From NCBI RefSeq assembly GCF_039649665.1, contig NZ_JBDJAW010000022.1, forward strand, positions 1 to 64,000: a stretch of 64,000 nucleotides of DNA. Direction: 5' to 3'. The DNA is from Microbispora sp. ZYX-F-249 (lineage in GTDB: Bacteria; Actinomycetota; Actinomycetes; Streptosporangiales; Streptosporangiaceae). A program made the translations under genes and the position numbers. This document shows positions 51,968 through 61,455 of the stretch, one piece after another. Positions within the stretch are counted from its first letter, which is position 1, and each line of letters opens with the position of its first letter. The notes beneath the pieces are model-generated. The model did no database searches. It worked only from the letters and a program-made list of their open reading frames with translations, and had not been told where the DNA came from.

Positions 51968-54175
51968 CTACTTGCCCGGCTCGGGGTCGCGGGGCAGGCC
52001 GAGCATGCGCTCGGCGACGATGTTGAGCTGCACCTCGGTGGTGCCGCCGTAGATGGTCATCGCCCGGGTGGCGAGCACGGCGCGGTTCCAGTAGCCGGCG
52101 TCGCCGAGCTTCCAGTCGGCGGCCGTGACGGCGGCCGGGCCGAGCAGGGAGACCGCCACCTCGGAGACGTTCTGCGCGTGCGCGGTGGACAGCAGCTTGC
52201 GCACCGAGGCGTCGGCGCCCGGCTCGCTGCCGGCGAGCTGCTTGAGCGTCACCCGCAGCGACAGCGCGTTGATCGAGTGGGACTCGCAGACGACGCGGGC
52301 GAGGTCCTGCCGCTCGGCCGCGGTGAGCTCGCGGCCCAGCCGGCCCGCCAGGCCGAGCAGGTCGGGCACCGAGGCGCCGGTGCCGCCCGAGCCGGACGAC
52401 AGCGAGACCCGCTCGTTCGACAGAGTGTTCCGCGCGACCCGCCAGCCCTCGTCGACCTCGCCGACGACCAGCTCGTCGGGCACGAAGACGTCGTCGAGGA
52501 AGACCTCGTTGAACAGGTTCTCCCCGGTCATCTCGGTCAGCGGCCGCACGGTGACGCCGGGCGCCTTCATGTCGACGAGGAAGTACGTGATGCCGTCGTG
52601 CTTGGGCTTGGAGGTGTCGGAACGGGCGATGCAGATGGCCCACTCGGCGACGTGTGCCACCGACGTCCAGATCTTCTGGCCGTTGAGCTTCCAGCCGCCC
52701 TCGACCCTCTCCGCCTTCATCTGCAGCGACGCGAGGTCGGACCCGGCCCCCGGCTCGGAGAAGAGCTGGCACCAGATCAGCTCGCCGCTCAGCGTCGGCG
52801 GCAGGAACCGCTCCTGCTGCTCCGGCGTGCCGTACGTGACCAGCGACGGCACCACCCACGCACCGATGATCATCTGCGGCAGCTTGATCTTGGCCGCCCT
52901 GACCTCCTGGTGGATGAGCACCTGCTCCAGCGGGGAGGCCGCGCGGCCCCAGGGCCTGGGCAGGTGCGGCATGACGAAGCCCGCCTTGGCCAGGGCCCGC
53001 TTCTGCTCGGCGCCCTCCAGGGCGGCGATCTCGGCGAGCTCCGCCCGGATGGACTCGCGCAGCGGCTCCGACTCCTCCGGCAGGTCGATCTCCATCTCGC
53101 GCGCGACGCCTCCCAGCGCGAGCGCGGCCACCAGGTCGGACCACTCGGAGGACGAGCCCAGCAGCGCGCGGATCGTCAGCGCCCGGCGGTAGTACAGGTG
53201 CGCGTCGTGCTCGAAGGTGTAACCGATGCCGCCGAACGTCTGGATCGCGTCCTTGGCGCACTGCACGGCGGCGTCGGGCGCCATGACGGCGGCGATCGCG
53301 GCGGCGTAGTCGCGCTCGGCGCCCTCCGCCCGGGTGGCGTCCCAGACCGTGGCCCGCGCCTGCTCCAGCGCCACCAGCATCCGCGAGATCTTGTGCTTGA
53401 TGCCCTGGAACTGGCCGATCGGCCGGCCGAACTGCACCCGGACCTTCGCGTAGTCGGCGGCGGCGGTTACGCACCAGGCGGCCACCCCGACCGCGTCCGC
53501 GCCGAGGACGATCGCGGCGATGTTGCGCACCTCGGCGCCGGTCAGGCCGGTCAGCACCCGCTCGGCGGGCACCCGTACGCCGTCGAGCTCGACCTTGGCC
53601 ACGCCGCGGGTGAGGTCGAGCGACTTGACCTCGGTGACCGTCGCCTGGGCGGCGTCGATCGCCACCCACTCCTCACCGGCGTCCGTGGCGACCGGCAGGA
53701 CCAGCACGTCGGCGACCGCCGCGCCGAGGACGTACGCGGCCACCCCGCCGATCGTCAGCGCGTCGCCGTCGCGCGCGCCGGTGACCGCGCCGTCGAGCGC
53801 CACCGCGCCGGTCAGCGATCCGTCCGCGAGCCCGGGCAGCAGGTCTGCCTGCGCCTTGCCCTCCGCGGCGAGGATCGCGGCGCTCGCGAGCACGGTCGGC
53901 ACCATCGGCCCGGGCGCCACCCGCTCCGACAGCGCCTCGATCGCCACCGCGGCCTCCAGCAGGCCGTAGCCGGAGCCGCCGTACTCCTCGGGGACGTGCA
54001 GCCCGAGCAGCCCCTGGCCGGCGAGAGCGGACCAGAAGGGCGGACGCTCCTCCGTGCCCGCATCGGCGAGGACGCCTACCGCGCTCCGCACGAGGTCGGC
54101 GGGCACGGCCCGCTCGGCCCATCCGGTCACCGACTCGCGAAGCGCCTCGTGCTCCTCGCTCAGCCCGATCCCCAT
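51968..54175 (-). CDS. Two-domain acyl-CoA dehydrogenase, FadE34/ChsE3-like
   Basis: 735 residues from an ATG behind GGAGG. Two acyl-CoA dehydrogenase modules are fused head to tail. The first (about 1-365) has QFGRPIGQFQGIKHKI and QTFGGIGYTFEHD. The second (about 390-735) has CQLFSEPGAGSDLASL, LNGQKIWTS and IYGGTTEVQLNIVAERMLG. In M. tuberculosis FadE34 (Rv3573c) has this fused architecture and desaturates the steroid side-chain CoA ester; other actinobacterial ACADs of this pathway use separate alpha and beta chains. FAD-dependent, cytoplasmic. Promoter carries TAGAA-N5-TTCTA. Confidence 0.85.
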   Translation of the reverse strand: MGIGLSEEHEALRESVTGWAERAVPADLVRSAVGVLADAGTEERPPFWSALAGQGLLGLHVPEEYGGSGYGLLEAAVAIEALSERVAPGPMVPTVLASAAILAAEGKAQADLLPGLADGSLTGAVALDGAVTGARDGDALTIGGVAAYVLGAAVADVLVLPVATDAGEEWVAIDAAQATVTEVKSLDLTRGVAKVELDGVRVPAERVLTGLTGAEVRNIAAIVLGADAVGVAAWCVTAAADYAKVRVQFGRPIGQFQGIKHKISRMLVALEQARATVWDATRAEGAERDYAAAIAAVMAPDAAVQCAKDAIQTFGGIGYTFEHDAHLYYRRALTIRALLGSSSEWSDLVAALALGGVAREMEIDLPEESEPLRESIRAELAEIAALEGAEQKRALAKAGFVMPHLPRPWGRAASPLEQVLIHQEVRAAKIKLPQMIIGAWVVPSLVTYGTPEQQERFLPPTLSGELIWCQLFSEPGAGSDLASLQMKAERVEGGWKLNGQKIWTSVAHVAEWAICIARSDTSKPKHDGITYFLVDMKAPGVTVRPLTEMTGENLFNEVFLDDVFVPDELVVGEVDEGWRVARNTLSNERVSLSSGSGGTGASVPDLLGLAGRLGRELTAAERQDLARVVCESHSINALSLRVTLKQLAGSEPGADASVRKLLSTAHAQNVSEVAVSLLGPAAVTAADWKLGDAGYWNRAVLATRAMTIYGGTTEVQLNIVAERMLGLPRDPEPGK

Positions 54176-54200
54176 AAGATCCTCCAGCGCTAGGTCCTTG

Positions 54201-54215
54201 TAGAACCATATTCTA
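54201..54215. promoter_or_regulatory. TAGAA-N5-TTCTA inverted repeat upstream of the FadE34-like gene
   Basis: TAGAACCATATTCTA lies 26 bases upstream of the ATG. The outer arms equal those of KstR consensus sites (TAGAA...TTCTA) but the spacing is five rather than four bases. It is a plausible operator; KstR assignment is weak. Confidence 0.4.
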
Positions 54216-54346
54216 GAGGAATATTCGCTGGCTAGACCGGGGGTTCCGGGGGCTCCGGTATCGGCTGCCCCCGGCACCCGTCATGACCTGCGCCGGTCCC
54301 GGCGCGCCGCCTTGCGGCGGCCGTTCGCGCAGGTAGACAGGGGGCT

Positions 54347-55429
54347 ATGCAGCTCTCACGGAAGGTCCTCCGTACGGTCGCCGGCCCGGCCGTGGCCGCG
54401 CTGGTCACGGGGGGATGCGCGTCGGGAACCACGCCGGGCGGGGCCGCCACCCCGGCCGCGCCCCGGACGACGGGCACGGCGGCGCCCGCGCCCAGCCGCC
54501 CGATCGAGCTCGAGACGACCTACGAGCAGGTCATCAAGAGGGTCCTTCCGTCGATCGTGCAGATCACCACGGGCCAGGCCCTCGGCTCCGGCATCGTCTA
54601 CGACACCGAAGGCCACATCCTGACCAACGCCCACGTCGTGGGCGCCGCGAGGGAGTTCCAGGTCACGCTGGCCACCGGCGGCAAGCCGAGGAGGGCCCGG
54701 CTGGTGAGCTCCTATCCTCCCGGCGACCTGGCGATGATCCAGGTCGAGAACGCGACCGGGCTCACGCCCGCCACCTTCGGCCGCTCCGCCGACCTCAAGG
54801 TCGGGCAGATCGTGCTCGCCATGGGCAACCCGCTCGGTTTCTCCGGCAGCGTGACCCAGGGCATCGTGTCGGCCCTGGGCCGCACCGTGACGGGTGAAAG
54901 GCACGCCGGCGGCGGGGCCGCGACCATCACCAACGCCATCCAGACCTCCGCGCCCATCAACCCCGGCAACAGCGGCGGCGCCCTGGTCGACCTGTCCGGC
55001 CGGGTCATCGGCATCCCGACGCTGGCGGCCGTCGATCCGCAGCAGGGCACCGCGCCCGGCCTCGGCTTCGCGATCCCGAGCGACACCGCGACCGACGTGG
55101 CCCGCCAGATCATCCGGTACGGCCAGGTCGTCAACAGCCGACGGGCGGCCCTCGGCGTACGGGTCGGCACCGCGGTCGACGCGAGCGGCGAACCGATCGG
55201 CGTGGCCGTCGGCTCCGTGTCTCCCGGCGGCGGCGCGGACAAGGCGGGCATCCGCCCCGGCGACGTGATCGTCAAGGTCGAGGGGACCGCCACCCCCACC
55301 GCCAGCGACCTCTCGCAGATCCTGGCCACGCTCAAGCCGGGCGACAAGGTGCGGGTGGAGCTGATGCGTCCGGACGGCACCAGGAGGACGGTCACGGTGG
55401 TGCTCAGCGAACTGCCGGCCGGGGGCTGA
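54347..55429 (+). CDS. HtrA/DegP-like serine protease lipoprotein with PDZ domain
   Basis: 360 residues. Signal peptide with lipobox VTGGC (Cys 24), a Pro/Ala/Thr linker, then a trypsin-like domain with triad His96 (TNAHVV), Asp127 (PGDLAMI) and Ser209 (NPGNSGGAL). A single PDZ domain (about 260-355; PGGGADKAGIRPGDVIVKVEG) follows. Anchored to the outer membrane face; degrades or refolds damaged extracytoplasmic proteins. No adjacent two-component genes. The ATG has only a weak ribosome site. Confidence 0.9.
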   Translation: MQLSRKVLRTVAGPAVAALVTGGCASGTTPGGAATPAAPRTTGTAAPAPSRPIELETTYEQVIKRVLPSIVQITTGQALGSGIVYDTEGHILTNAHVVGAAREFQVTLATGGKPRRARLVSSYPPGDLAMIQVENATGLTPATFGRSADLKVGQIVLAMGNPLGFSGSVTQGIVSALGRTVTGERHAGGGAATITNAIQTSAPINPGNSGGALVDLSGRVIGIPTLAAVDPQQGTAPGLGFAIPSDTATDVARQIIRYGQVVNSRRAALGVRVGTAVDASGEPIGVAVGSVSPGGGADKAGIRPGDVIVKVEGTATPTASDLSQILATLKPGDKVRVELMRPDGTRRTVTVVLSELPAGG

Positions 55430-55507
55430 GCCCGATCCTGACAAAGTGGTGTGAGATACCGCGATTTCGCTTGGAAGGGACTCCCGCCTGGTTGTTACGG
55501 TCGGTCC

Positions 55508-56548
55508 GTGATCTCCCCGGAACTCACCCGGTTCATCGCCGGGCTGCCCAAGGTCGAACTGCACGTGCACCACATCGGCGCGGCGTCCCCGCACATCGTC
55601 GCCGAACTCGCCGCCCGGTATGAGGGGGCGACGTCCGTGCCCGCCGACCCCGCGCTGGTCGCCGCGTTCTACGACTTCCGCGACTTCGCCCACTTCCTGC
55701 AGGTCTATCCACAGATCGTCGACTTGGTGAGGACGCCCGAGGACCTGTGGACGCTGATCCACGGCGTGGGCGGCGACCTGGCCGCCCAGCGGGTGCGGTA
55801 TGCCGAGCTCACCGTCACGCCGCAGCCCCACCTGGACCGGGGCTTCGCCCCGGAGGAGTTCTGCGAGGTGATCGAGGACGCCCGCCGCAGGGTCGAGGCG
55901 GACTTCGGCACCGTCCTGCGCTGGTGCTTCGACATCCCGGGCATCCCCGGCCCGCCCGCCGACCAGACGCTCGCCATCGCGCTCGACCAGCGGCCGGACG
56001 GCCTGGTCAGCCTGGGCCTCGGCGGTCCCGAGGTGGGGGTGTCCCGGGCGCAGTTCGCCCCGCACTTCGCCGCGGCCCGCGCCGCCGGGCTCCACTCGGT
56101 GCCGCACGCCGGCGAGGTCACCGGCCCCGAGTACATCTGGCAGGCCGTACGCGACCTCGGCGCCGAGCGGATCGCCCACGGCATCCACAGCGTGCGGGAC
56201 CCGGCCCTGCTGGAGCACCTGGCCGAGCACCGGATCACGCTGGAGGTCTGCCCGACCTCCAACGTGTGCACGCGGGCCGTGCCCAGCCTGGCCGAGCACC
56301 CGCTCCCCGCGCTGGTCGCGGCCGGAGTGCCGGTCACCGTGAACACCGACGACCCGCCCATGTTCGGCACCGACCTCAACCGGGAGTACGCCGTGGCGGC
56401 CGAGCTGCTCTCCCTCGACGAGAAGGGCGTCGCCGATCTGGCCCGCGCCGCGGTGCACGCGTCCTTCCTCGACGCCGGGGGCAAGTCGGCCCTGCTCGCG
56501 GAGATCGACGCCTACGCCGCTCAGAACTCGTCGGCGCCGCTCACCTGA
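55508..56548 (+). CDS. add: Adenosine deaminase
   Basis: 346 residues from GTG 55508. TIM-barrel metal enzyme of the adenosine/AMP deaminase family: VELHVHHIGA near 17 (HxH zinc ligands), PHAGEVTGPEYIW near 200 (His/Glu), RIAHGIHSVRDP near 222 and VTVNTDDPPMFGTDL near 278 (Asp-Asp). Converts adenosine to inosine in purine salvage. The region before the GTG shows little Shine-Dalgarno, so it may be leaderless. Its last 28 bases overlap a convergent UTRA-only gene. Confidence 0.88.
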   Translation: MISPELTRFIAGLPKVELHVHHIGAASPHIVAELAARYEGATSVPADPALVAAFYDFRDFAHFLQVYPQIVDLVRTPEDLWTLIHGVGGDLAAQRVRYAELTVTPQPHLDRGFAPEEFCEVIEDARRRVEADFGTVLRWCFDIPGIPGPPADQTLAIALDQRPDGLVSLGLGGPEVGVSRAQFAPHFAAARAAGLHSVPHAGEVTGPEYIWQAVRDLGAERIAHGIHSVRDPALLEHLAEHRITLEVCPTSNVCTRAVPSLAEHPLPALVAAGVPVTVNTDDPPMFGTDLNREYAVAAELLSLDEKGVADLARAAVHASFLDAGGKSALLAEIDAYAAQNSSAPLT

Positions 56549-57078
56549 ACGATGTCGAAGACGTGCCGGGATGCCGCGCAGACCGTCTCCAGCACGTGGA
56601 TCGGCAGGTCGTCGGCCGAGTAGGCGGCCCGCACGATCTGAATCACCCACTCGCCGGGATCCAGCTCCAGCGTGACCGCCTCGTCGTCCCGGGGCGGCCG
56701 GGCGACCAGCTGCTCCTCCGCCCGCCCGAACCGGTGGCCCAGCTCCTCGATCCGCGACTGCAGGCTCGGCGACAGGAAGCCCGGCTCGCACAACGGGGTG
56801 TCCGCGAAGAGGTCGAGCCGCAGGAAGCTCGTGGCCACCCGCACCGGCACGTCGCCGGCGAGCAGCAGCTTGCGCCGGGCCAGCACCGGCGTGCCCGGCT
56901 CGACCCGCAGCCCGGCGGCCACGTGCTCGGAAGCGGGCTCCGGGCCGACGTACAGCATCCTGCGCCCGGCCCGCACCCCCTGCCGCTGCGCCTCCGTCAG
57001 GAACAGCGAGGCCGATCCCCGTACGGCCGGCTCCGACGGCAGCGACCGCCGCACCACTACCCTCGACGCGCCCGGCAT
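56521..57078 (-). CDS. UTRA-domain protein lacking the GntR DNA-binding domain
   Basis: 185 residues from an ATG six bases after GGGGAG. It corresponds to the ligand domain of HutC-subfamily GntR regulators: LARRKLLLAGDVPVRVATSFLRLDLF near 70, ELDPGEWVIQIVRAAYSADD near 142, and a VLETVCAASRHVFDI end. The ~70-residue winged helix normally in front is absent; the first ~35 residues do not look like it. Either a truncated regulator or a stand-alone ligand-binding protein. Overlaps add by 28 bases and might sense a purine (speculative). Confidence 0.7.
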   Translation of the reverse strand: MPGASRVVVRRSLPSEPAVRGSASLFLTEAQRQGVRAGRRMLYVGPEPASEHVAAGLRVEPGTPVLARRKLLLAGDVPVRVATSFLRLDLFADTPLCEPGFLSPSLQSRIEELGHRFGRAEEQLVARPPRDDEAVTLELDPGEWVIQIVRAAYSADDLPIHVLETVCAASRHVFDIVQVSGADEF

Positions 57079-57241
57079 TTTCGGCTCCCCCACCTCAGCG
57101 CCCCTCCCACGTACGCCCCGACTCTAGGTACTCGTCATACCTGAGAGCCACTCCGCAGGTCGGCTCGCCAGGGTGACGCGGGTCAGGGACGCCGATCCAT
57201 AACTTCCTGCCCAGATCAGACATCTGGAAGGGAGTCCCGCG

Positions 57242-58222
57242 ATGACGATCCCCGCGTACCGCACCCGGGCCGGGCGCGCCGTGCTGGCCTCGCTGGTGAC
57301 CGCCGCGCTATGCGTTCCGGTCCCGGCCGCGGCGCGGGCGCGGGCGACCGCCCCCGCACCGGCGAACCTGCCCGCGCTGACCGCGGCGACCCTGCCGGCC
57401 CGGTACGCCGCCAACCGTGCGGTCATCACCAGCGCCGCCCGGATGGCCGAGGCGAAGGGGGACCTCCGCAGGGCGCGGGCGCTGCGTGCCATGGCGGGCC
57501 GGGCGTTCCTGTCGTTCGACGCGCGGGGCGACGGCCGGGCCGTCGAGGTGCTCGGCGACCTGGCGACGGCCGAGCGGGTCGCCGTGCTCGTCCCCGGCGC
57601 GGACACCACCCTGGACACCTACGACGCGCTCACCCCCGCGCCGCACGCCCGGCTCGGCGGCGCCGCGCGGGCGCTGTACGACCGGATCCGGGCCGACGGC
57701 CCGGCGGCCAGGACGGCAGTCGTGGCCTGGCTCGGCTACACCCCGCCCCATCTGGTCGGCACCGGCGTACTGACGACCGGCCCGGCCGACGAGGGCGCCC
57801 GCGCCCTGCGCGCCTTGGTCGCGTCACTGCGCGCGGCCGTGCCGTCGGCGCGGGTGTCCCTGCTGTGCCACTCGTACGGCTCGGTCGTCTGCGGCCGGGC
57901 CGCTCCCGGCCTCCGGGTGTCCGACATCGCCCTGTTCGGCAGCCCGGGCACCGGAGCGGCGTCGGCGGCGGCGCTGCGCACCCCGGCCCGCGTGTGGGCG
58001 GGACGCGGCGCGCGCGACTGGATCTCCCGCGTCCCCCACGTCAGCCTCTCCCTGTTCGGCGCCACGATCGGCTTCGGCGCGGACCCCGTCGCGGGGGGCT
58101 TCGGCGCCCGCGTGTTCGGCGCGGGCGGCGGCGGTCACAGCGACTACCTCGCGCCCGGTTCGGCCTCCCTCGCCAACCTCTCCCGCATCGCGCTGGGCCG
58201 CATCACGGAGGTGACCCGGTGA
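57242..58222 (+). CDS. Alpha/beta hydrolase (DUF1023-like), secreted
   Basis: 326 residues from an ATG with GGAAGG upstream. Signal peptide (about 1-33, ending AARA), a helical stretch, then an alpha/beta-hydrolase domain with VAVLVPGADTTLDTYD near 113 and the nucleophile elbow LLCHSYGSVVCG near 207 (Ser in CHSYG). A later Asp in ARDWISRVPH and His in GGGHSDYL (near 300) could complete the triad. Lipase or esterase-like, natural substrate unknown. First gene of a four-gene overlapping operon (GTGA, TGATG, GTGA junctions). Confidence 0.8.
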   Translation: MTIPAYRTRAGRAVLASLVTAALCVPVPAAARARATAPAPANLPALTAATLPARYAANRAVITSAARMAEAKGDLRRARALRAMAGRAFLSFDARGDGRAVEVLGDLATAERVAVLVPGADTTLDTYDALTPAPHARLGGAARALYDRIRADGPAARTAVVAWLGYTPPHLVGTGVLTTGPADEGARALRALVASLRAAVPSARVSLLCHSYGSVVCGRAAPGLRVSDIALFGSPGTGAASAAALRTPARVWAGRGARDWISRVPHVSLSLFGATIGFGADPVAGGFGARVFGAGGGGHSDYLAPGSASLANLSRIALGRITEVTR

Positions 58223-59367
58223 CCGGCCCTGCGGCACCGCCACTCGCGAAACGGACCACGGACCTGCGAAAGCTGGTCCGGAGGGTCGACGCCGCCACCC
58301 CGGCCGGCCGCGACCGGGCTCTCGACACCCTGCGCGGCCTGGCCGTGCTCGGCGTCGTGACCGGCCACTGGCTGGTCACGGCCCTGGTGGACACCGGGCA
58401 CGGCACGCTGACCGGCGACAGCCCGCTGCGGCACCTGCCGTGGCTCGCGCCGGTCTCCTGGGTCCTCCAGACCCTCGCGGTGTTCTTCCTCGTCGGCGGG
58501 CACGTCGCGGCCAAGGGCCTCGCGGGGGCGCGGCGGCGCGGCGTTCCGTACCACCGGTGGCTGCGTGAGCGCCTCGCGCGGCTGTCCCGCCCGGTTGTCC
58601 CGCTCGCCGCCGTCTGGACGGTGGCCGCCGCCGTGCTGGTCGCCGGCGGCGCGGAGCCCGGCACCCTCGGCGCCCTGCTGCGCCTCGTGCTGTCGCCGTT
58701 GTGGTTCCTCGTCGTGTTCGCCGCGCTCACGGCGGCCACGCCGATCGCCGCGTGGATCGGCCCGTTCCGGCCCCTGCTCGCCGTCGCCTGCGTGGACGCG
58801 GCCCGCTTCGCGCTGGGCGCCCCGGCGTGGCTCGGCTGGGTGAACGTGGCCGCCGCCTGGCTGGTGCCGTACGCGCTGGGCGCATGGTGGGCCGAGGGCC
58901 GGTTCGAGCGGCGTGGAGCGCTGTGCGCGCTGGTGTGCGGAGCGGTGGGCGCGGCCGCCCTCGTGGTGTGGGGCGGCTATCCCGCGTCGATGGTCGGCGT
59001 TCCGGGGCAGGCGGTGTCCAACCTCAGCCCGCCCACGCTGGCCGCGGTCGCGTTCGGGCTGGCCCAGTGCGGCGCGGCCGTGCTGCTGGCCGATCGGCTG
59101 CGCCGCCTCGCCGCCCGCCCGGTGGTATGGGCGGCGGTGGCCCTGGTCAACCTCTTCGCGATGACACTCTTCCTGTGGCACCAGACAGCCATGATCGTGA
59201 TCACCCTGGCGGGGCTGCCGTTCGGCCCGCTGCCCGGCCTCGGCGCCTCCCCTGACGGCCTCGGCTGGGTCGCGGCACGGCTGTGCTGGCTGCCGGCCTT
59301 CGCACTGGCGCTCGCCGTCTGCTGGGCCGCCTTCGGTCCGGCGGAACGACGACCGGAAGGTGCCTGA
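58219..59367 (+). CDS. Acyltransferase-3 family membrane protein (operon gene 2)
   Basis: 382 residues from a GTG overlapping the hydrolase stop. About ten transmembrane helices; RDRALDTLRGLAVLGVVTGHW near 33 replaces the usual DGLRGLA...H, LQTLAVFFLVGGHVAAKG near 89, RLSRPVVPL near 122. The catalytic His of the first helix (GH-W) is kept. Likely acylates an extracytoplasmic substrate, perhaps processed by the neighbouring hydrolase. The gene ends with a TGATG overlap to the histidine kinase gene, so the two-component system may control it. Confidence 0.8.
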   Translation: MTGPAAPPLAKRTTDLRKLVRRVDAATPAGRDRALDTLRGLAVLGVVTGHWLVTALVDTGHGTLTGDSPLRHLPWLAPVSWVLQTLAVFFLVGGHVAAKGLAGARRRGVPYHRWLRERLARLSRPVVPLAAVWTVAAAVLVAGGAEPGTLGALLRLVLSPLWFLVVFAALTAATPIAAWIGPFRPLLAVACVDAARFALGAPAWLGWVNVAAAWLVPYALGAWWAEGRFERRGALCALVCGAVGAAALVVWGGYPASMVGVPGQAVSNLSPPTLAAVAFGLAQCGAAVLLADRLRRLAARPVVWAAVALVNLFAMTLFLWHQTAMIVITLAGLPFGPLPGLGASPDGLGWVAARLCWLPAFALALAVCWAAFGPAERRPEGA

Positions 59368-60764
59368 TGTCTAGGATCGAGATCGTGAAGGAGGCCCGCC
59401 CAGAAGAGCGAGCCGGTGGGTCGCGCGGCCGGCGGATGACCACGGGCGCGAGTGAGCGCCCCCACGGCGAGCGGGGATCCGGCCTCGCGGGAGCGCTGCG
59501 CGCCCTGCGGGCGGACCTGCTCACCCTCGCGCCCCAGCCGCTGCCTCCCCTGCGCAGGCCGCGGCCGTTCAGGCGACTGCCGCACGTGGCGATCGTGGTC
59601 GTCGCCGCGCTCCTCGCCTCGGCCGCCCAGGACACGCCCGCGCTGCCGTTCGCGATCGCCCACGCGGCCGTGCTGGTCGTGGCCCTGCGCTGGCCGCTGC
59701 CCGCGTGGTGGCTGTCCACCGCGTTCCTGGCCTGCACGGTCACGAGCACCTACTCTCCCGCGCACTCGGGCGAATCGTGGCCATGGACGGTGCACGCGGG
59801 CGTCCTGTTCCTCGTGGCGTTGCGCAACCGGCCCCGGGTGGCCGCCGAGACGCTGCTGCTCGGCGTCCCTCTGGCCTGGGGCATGGGGTCGGTCGCGGGC
59901 GACACCACGATCTGGCTGGACGTCACCTTCCCCTCGTTCGTGGTCGAGGTGCTGCCCGTCTTCGCGGCCGCCGTGCTCGCCGGCGCGGCCGTACGCGCCC
60001 GGCGGGTGGCCCGCGAGCGGCTGGCCGAGCAGGAGACGGCGGTCATCCGGGAGCGGGAGCGGCGGACCCTGCTGGAGGAGCGCGCCCGGATCGCCAGGGA
60101 GCTGCACGACGTCGTCGCCCACCACATGTCCGTCATCTCCGTGCAGGCCGACGCCGCGCCGTACCGTGTCCCCGACCCGCCGCAGGAGCTGGTCGCCTCC
60201 TTCGCCGTCATCCGGCAGAACGCGCTGGAGGCGCTCACCGAGCTGCGCCGCGTGCTCGGTGTGCTGCGCGCGGAGAGCGCGCCGGACCCGGCCGCTCCCG
60301 GTGCTCCGCAGCCCACACTGGACGATCTCGGTGATCTCGTTACGAACGTGCGCGCCGCGGGGCTGCGCGTGGAGACGGACGTCCGCGGCACGCCCGGCGC
60401 ACTGTCGCCGGGGGTGGAGCTGTCGGCCTTCCGCATCGCACAGGAGGCGCTGAGCAACGCCCTGCGGCACGCGCCGGGCGCACGGGTCCACGTCGAGATC
60501 GCCCACACCGCCACGGCGCTGCGCCTGACCGTGCGCAACGGCCCGGGCCGGCACGCCCCCGCACCGTCGCCGGGCGCGGGCCACGGCCTGCTCGGGATGC
60601 GCGAGCGGGCGGCGATGCTGGGTGGCGACCTCGCCGCCGGTCCCGTGCCCGGCGGCGGTTACGAGGTCACCGCCGTGCTGCCGTTGTCCGCGTCCGCCGC
60701 CGATCCCGCCGACCACAGCGACACCGCTGACCACGCCGACACCGGGAGGGAAGTCCACCCGTGA
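59367..60764 (+). CDS. DesK/NarL-type sensor histidine kinase
   Basis: 465 residues from an ATG in a TGATG overlap. A basic N-terminal region, about four to five transmembrane helices (about 70-205), then the HisKA_3 dimerisation/phosphoacceptor motif ARIARELHDVVAHHMSVISVQ near 245, and an HATPase domain with AQEALSNALRHAPG (N box) and GAGHGLLGMRERAAMLGG. It phosphorylates the response regulator encoded in the next, overlapping gene. A DHSDTADHADT tail from a DNA repeat ends the protein. Signal unknown. Confidence 0.92.
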   Translation: MSRIEIVKEARPEERAGGSRGRRMTTGASERPHGERGSGLAGALRALRADLLTLAPQPLPPLRRPRPFRRLPHVAIVVVAALLASAAQDTPALPFAIAHAAVLVVALRWPLPAWWLSTAFLACTVTSTYSPAHSGESWPWTVHAGVLFLVALRNRPRVAAETLLLGVPLAWGMGSVAGDTTIWLDVTFPSFVVEVLPVFAAAVLAGAAVRARRVARERLAEQETAVIRERERRTLLEERARIARELHDVVAHHMSVISVQADAAPYRVPDPPQELVASFAVIRQNALEALTELRRVLGVLRAESAPDPAAPGAPQPTLDDLGDLVTNVRAAGLRVETDVRGTPGALSPGVELSAFRIAQEALSNALRHAPGARVHVEIAHTATALRLTVRNGPGRHAPAPSPGAGHGLLGMRERAAMLGGDLAAGPVPGGGYEVTAVLPLSASAADPADHSDTADHADTGREVHP

Positions 60765-61435
60765 CGATCCGCGTCGTGATCGCCGACGACCAGGCCATGA
60801 TCCGTGAGGGGTTCTCCGTCCTGCTCGCCGCCCAGCCGGGCATCGAGGTCGCGGGCGTCGCGGCCGACGGGCTCGAGGCCGTCGCCATGGCGGCCGAGCT
60901 GCGCCCGGACGTCGTCGTGATGGACATCCGCATGCCGGGCCTGAACGGCATCGAGGCGACCCGCCGGATCACCGCCGACCCCGCGCTGGACGTCAAGGTT
61001 CTCGTGCTGACCACGTTCGACCTGGACGAGTACGTGTACGACGCCCTGCGCGCCGGCGCCTGCGGGTTCCTGCTCAAGGACGCCTCCGGGGTGCAGCTCG
61101 CCGAGGCGGTGCGCGTCGTCGCCGCCGGTGACGCCCTGCTGGCTCCGAACGTCACCCGGCGCCTGATCGAGGAGTTCTCGCGGCTGGGCGGCAGCCCCAG
61201 GCCGCCCGCGCGGATCCGGCTGGAGGGCCTCACCGAACGGGAGACCGAGGTGCTCACCCTCATCGCCCACGGCCTGTCGAACGCGGAGATCGCCCGCCGC
61301 CTCGTCGTGGCCGAGCAGACCGTCAAGACGCACGTGGGCCGCATCCTGGGCAAGCTGCACCTCCGGGACCGCACGCAGGCCGCCGTCTTCGCGTACGAGA
61401 CCGGCCTCGTCTCGCCCGGCCACACCACCGCCTGA
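60761..61435 (+). CDS. NarL/LuxR-type response regulator
   Basis: 224 residues from a GTG overlapping the kinase stop. Receiver domain (about 1-120) with IADDQAMIREGF acidic pocket, phospho-Asp in VVVMDIRMPG near 54, and the Lys in LLKDAS near 105. A LuxR helix-turn-helix (about 155-215; LTERETEVLTLIAHGLSNAE, then AEQTVKTHVGRILGKLHLRDR) binds DNA. Transcription ends at the 17-bp hairpin at 61456-61493. Confidence 0.95.
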   Translation: MTIRVVIADDQAMIREGFSVLLAAQPGIEVAGVAADGLEAVAMAAELRPDVVVMDIRMPGLNGIEATRRITADPALDVKVLVLTTFDLDEYVYDALRAGACGFLLKDASGVQLAEAVRVVAAGDALLAPNVTRRLIEEFSRLGGSPRPPARIRLEGLTERETEVLTLIAHGLSNAEIARRLVVAEQTVKTHVGRILGKLHLRDRTQAAVFAYETGLVSPGHTTA

Positions 61436-61455
61436 CCCGGCCGGGAAAAAGCGAA

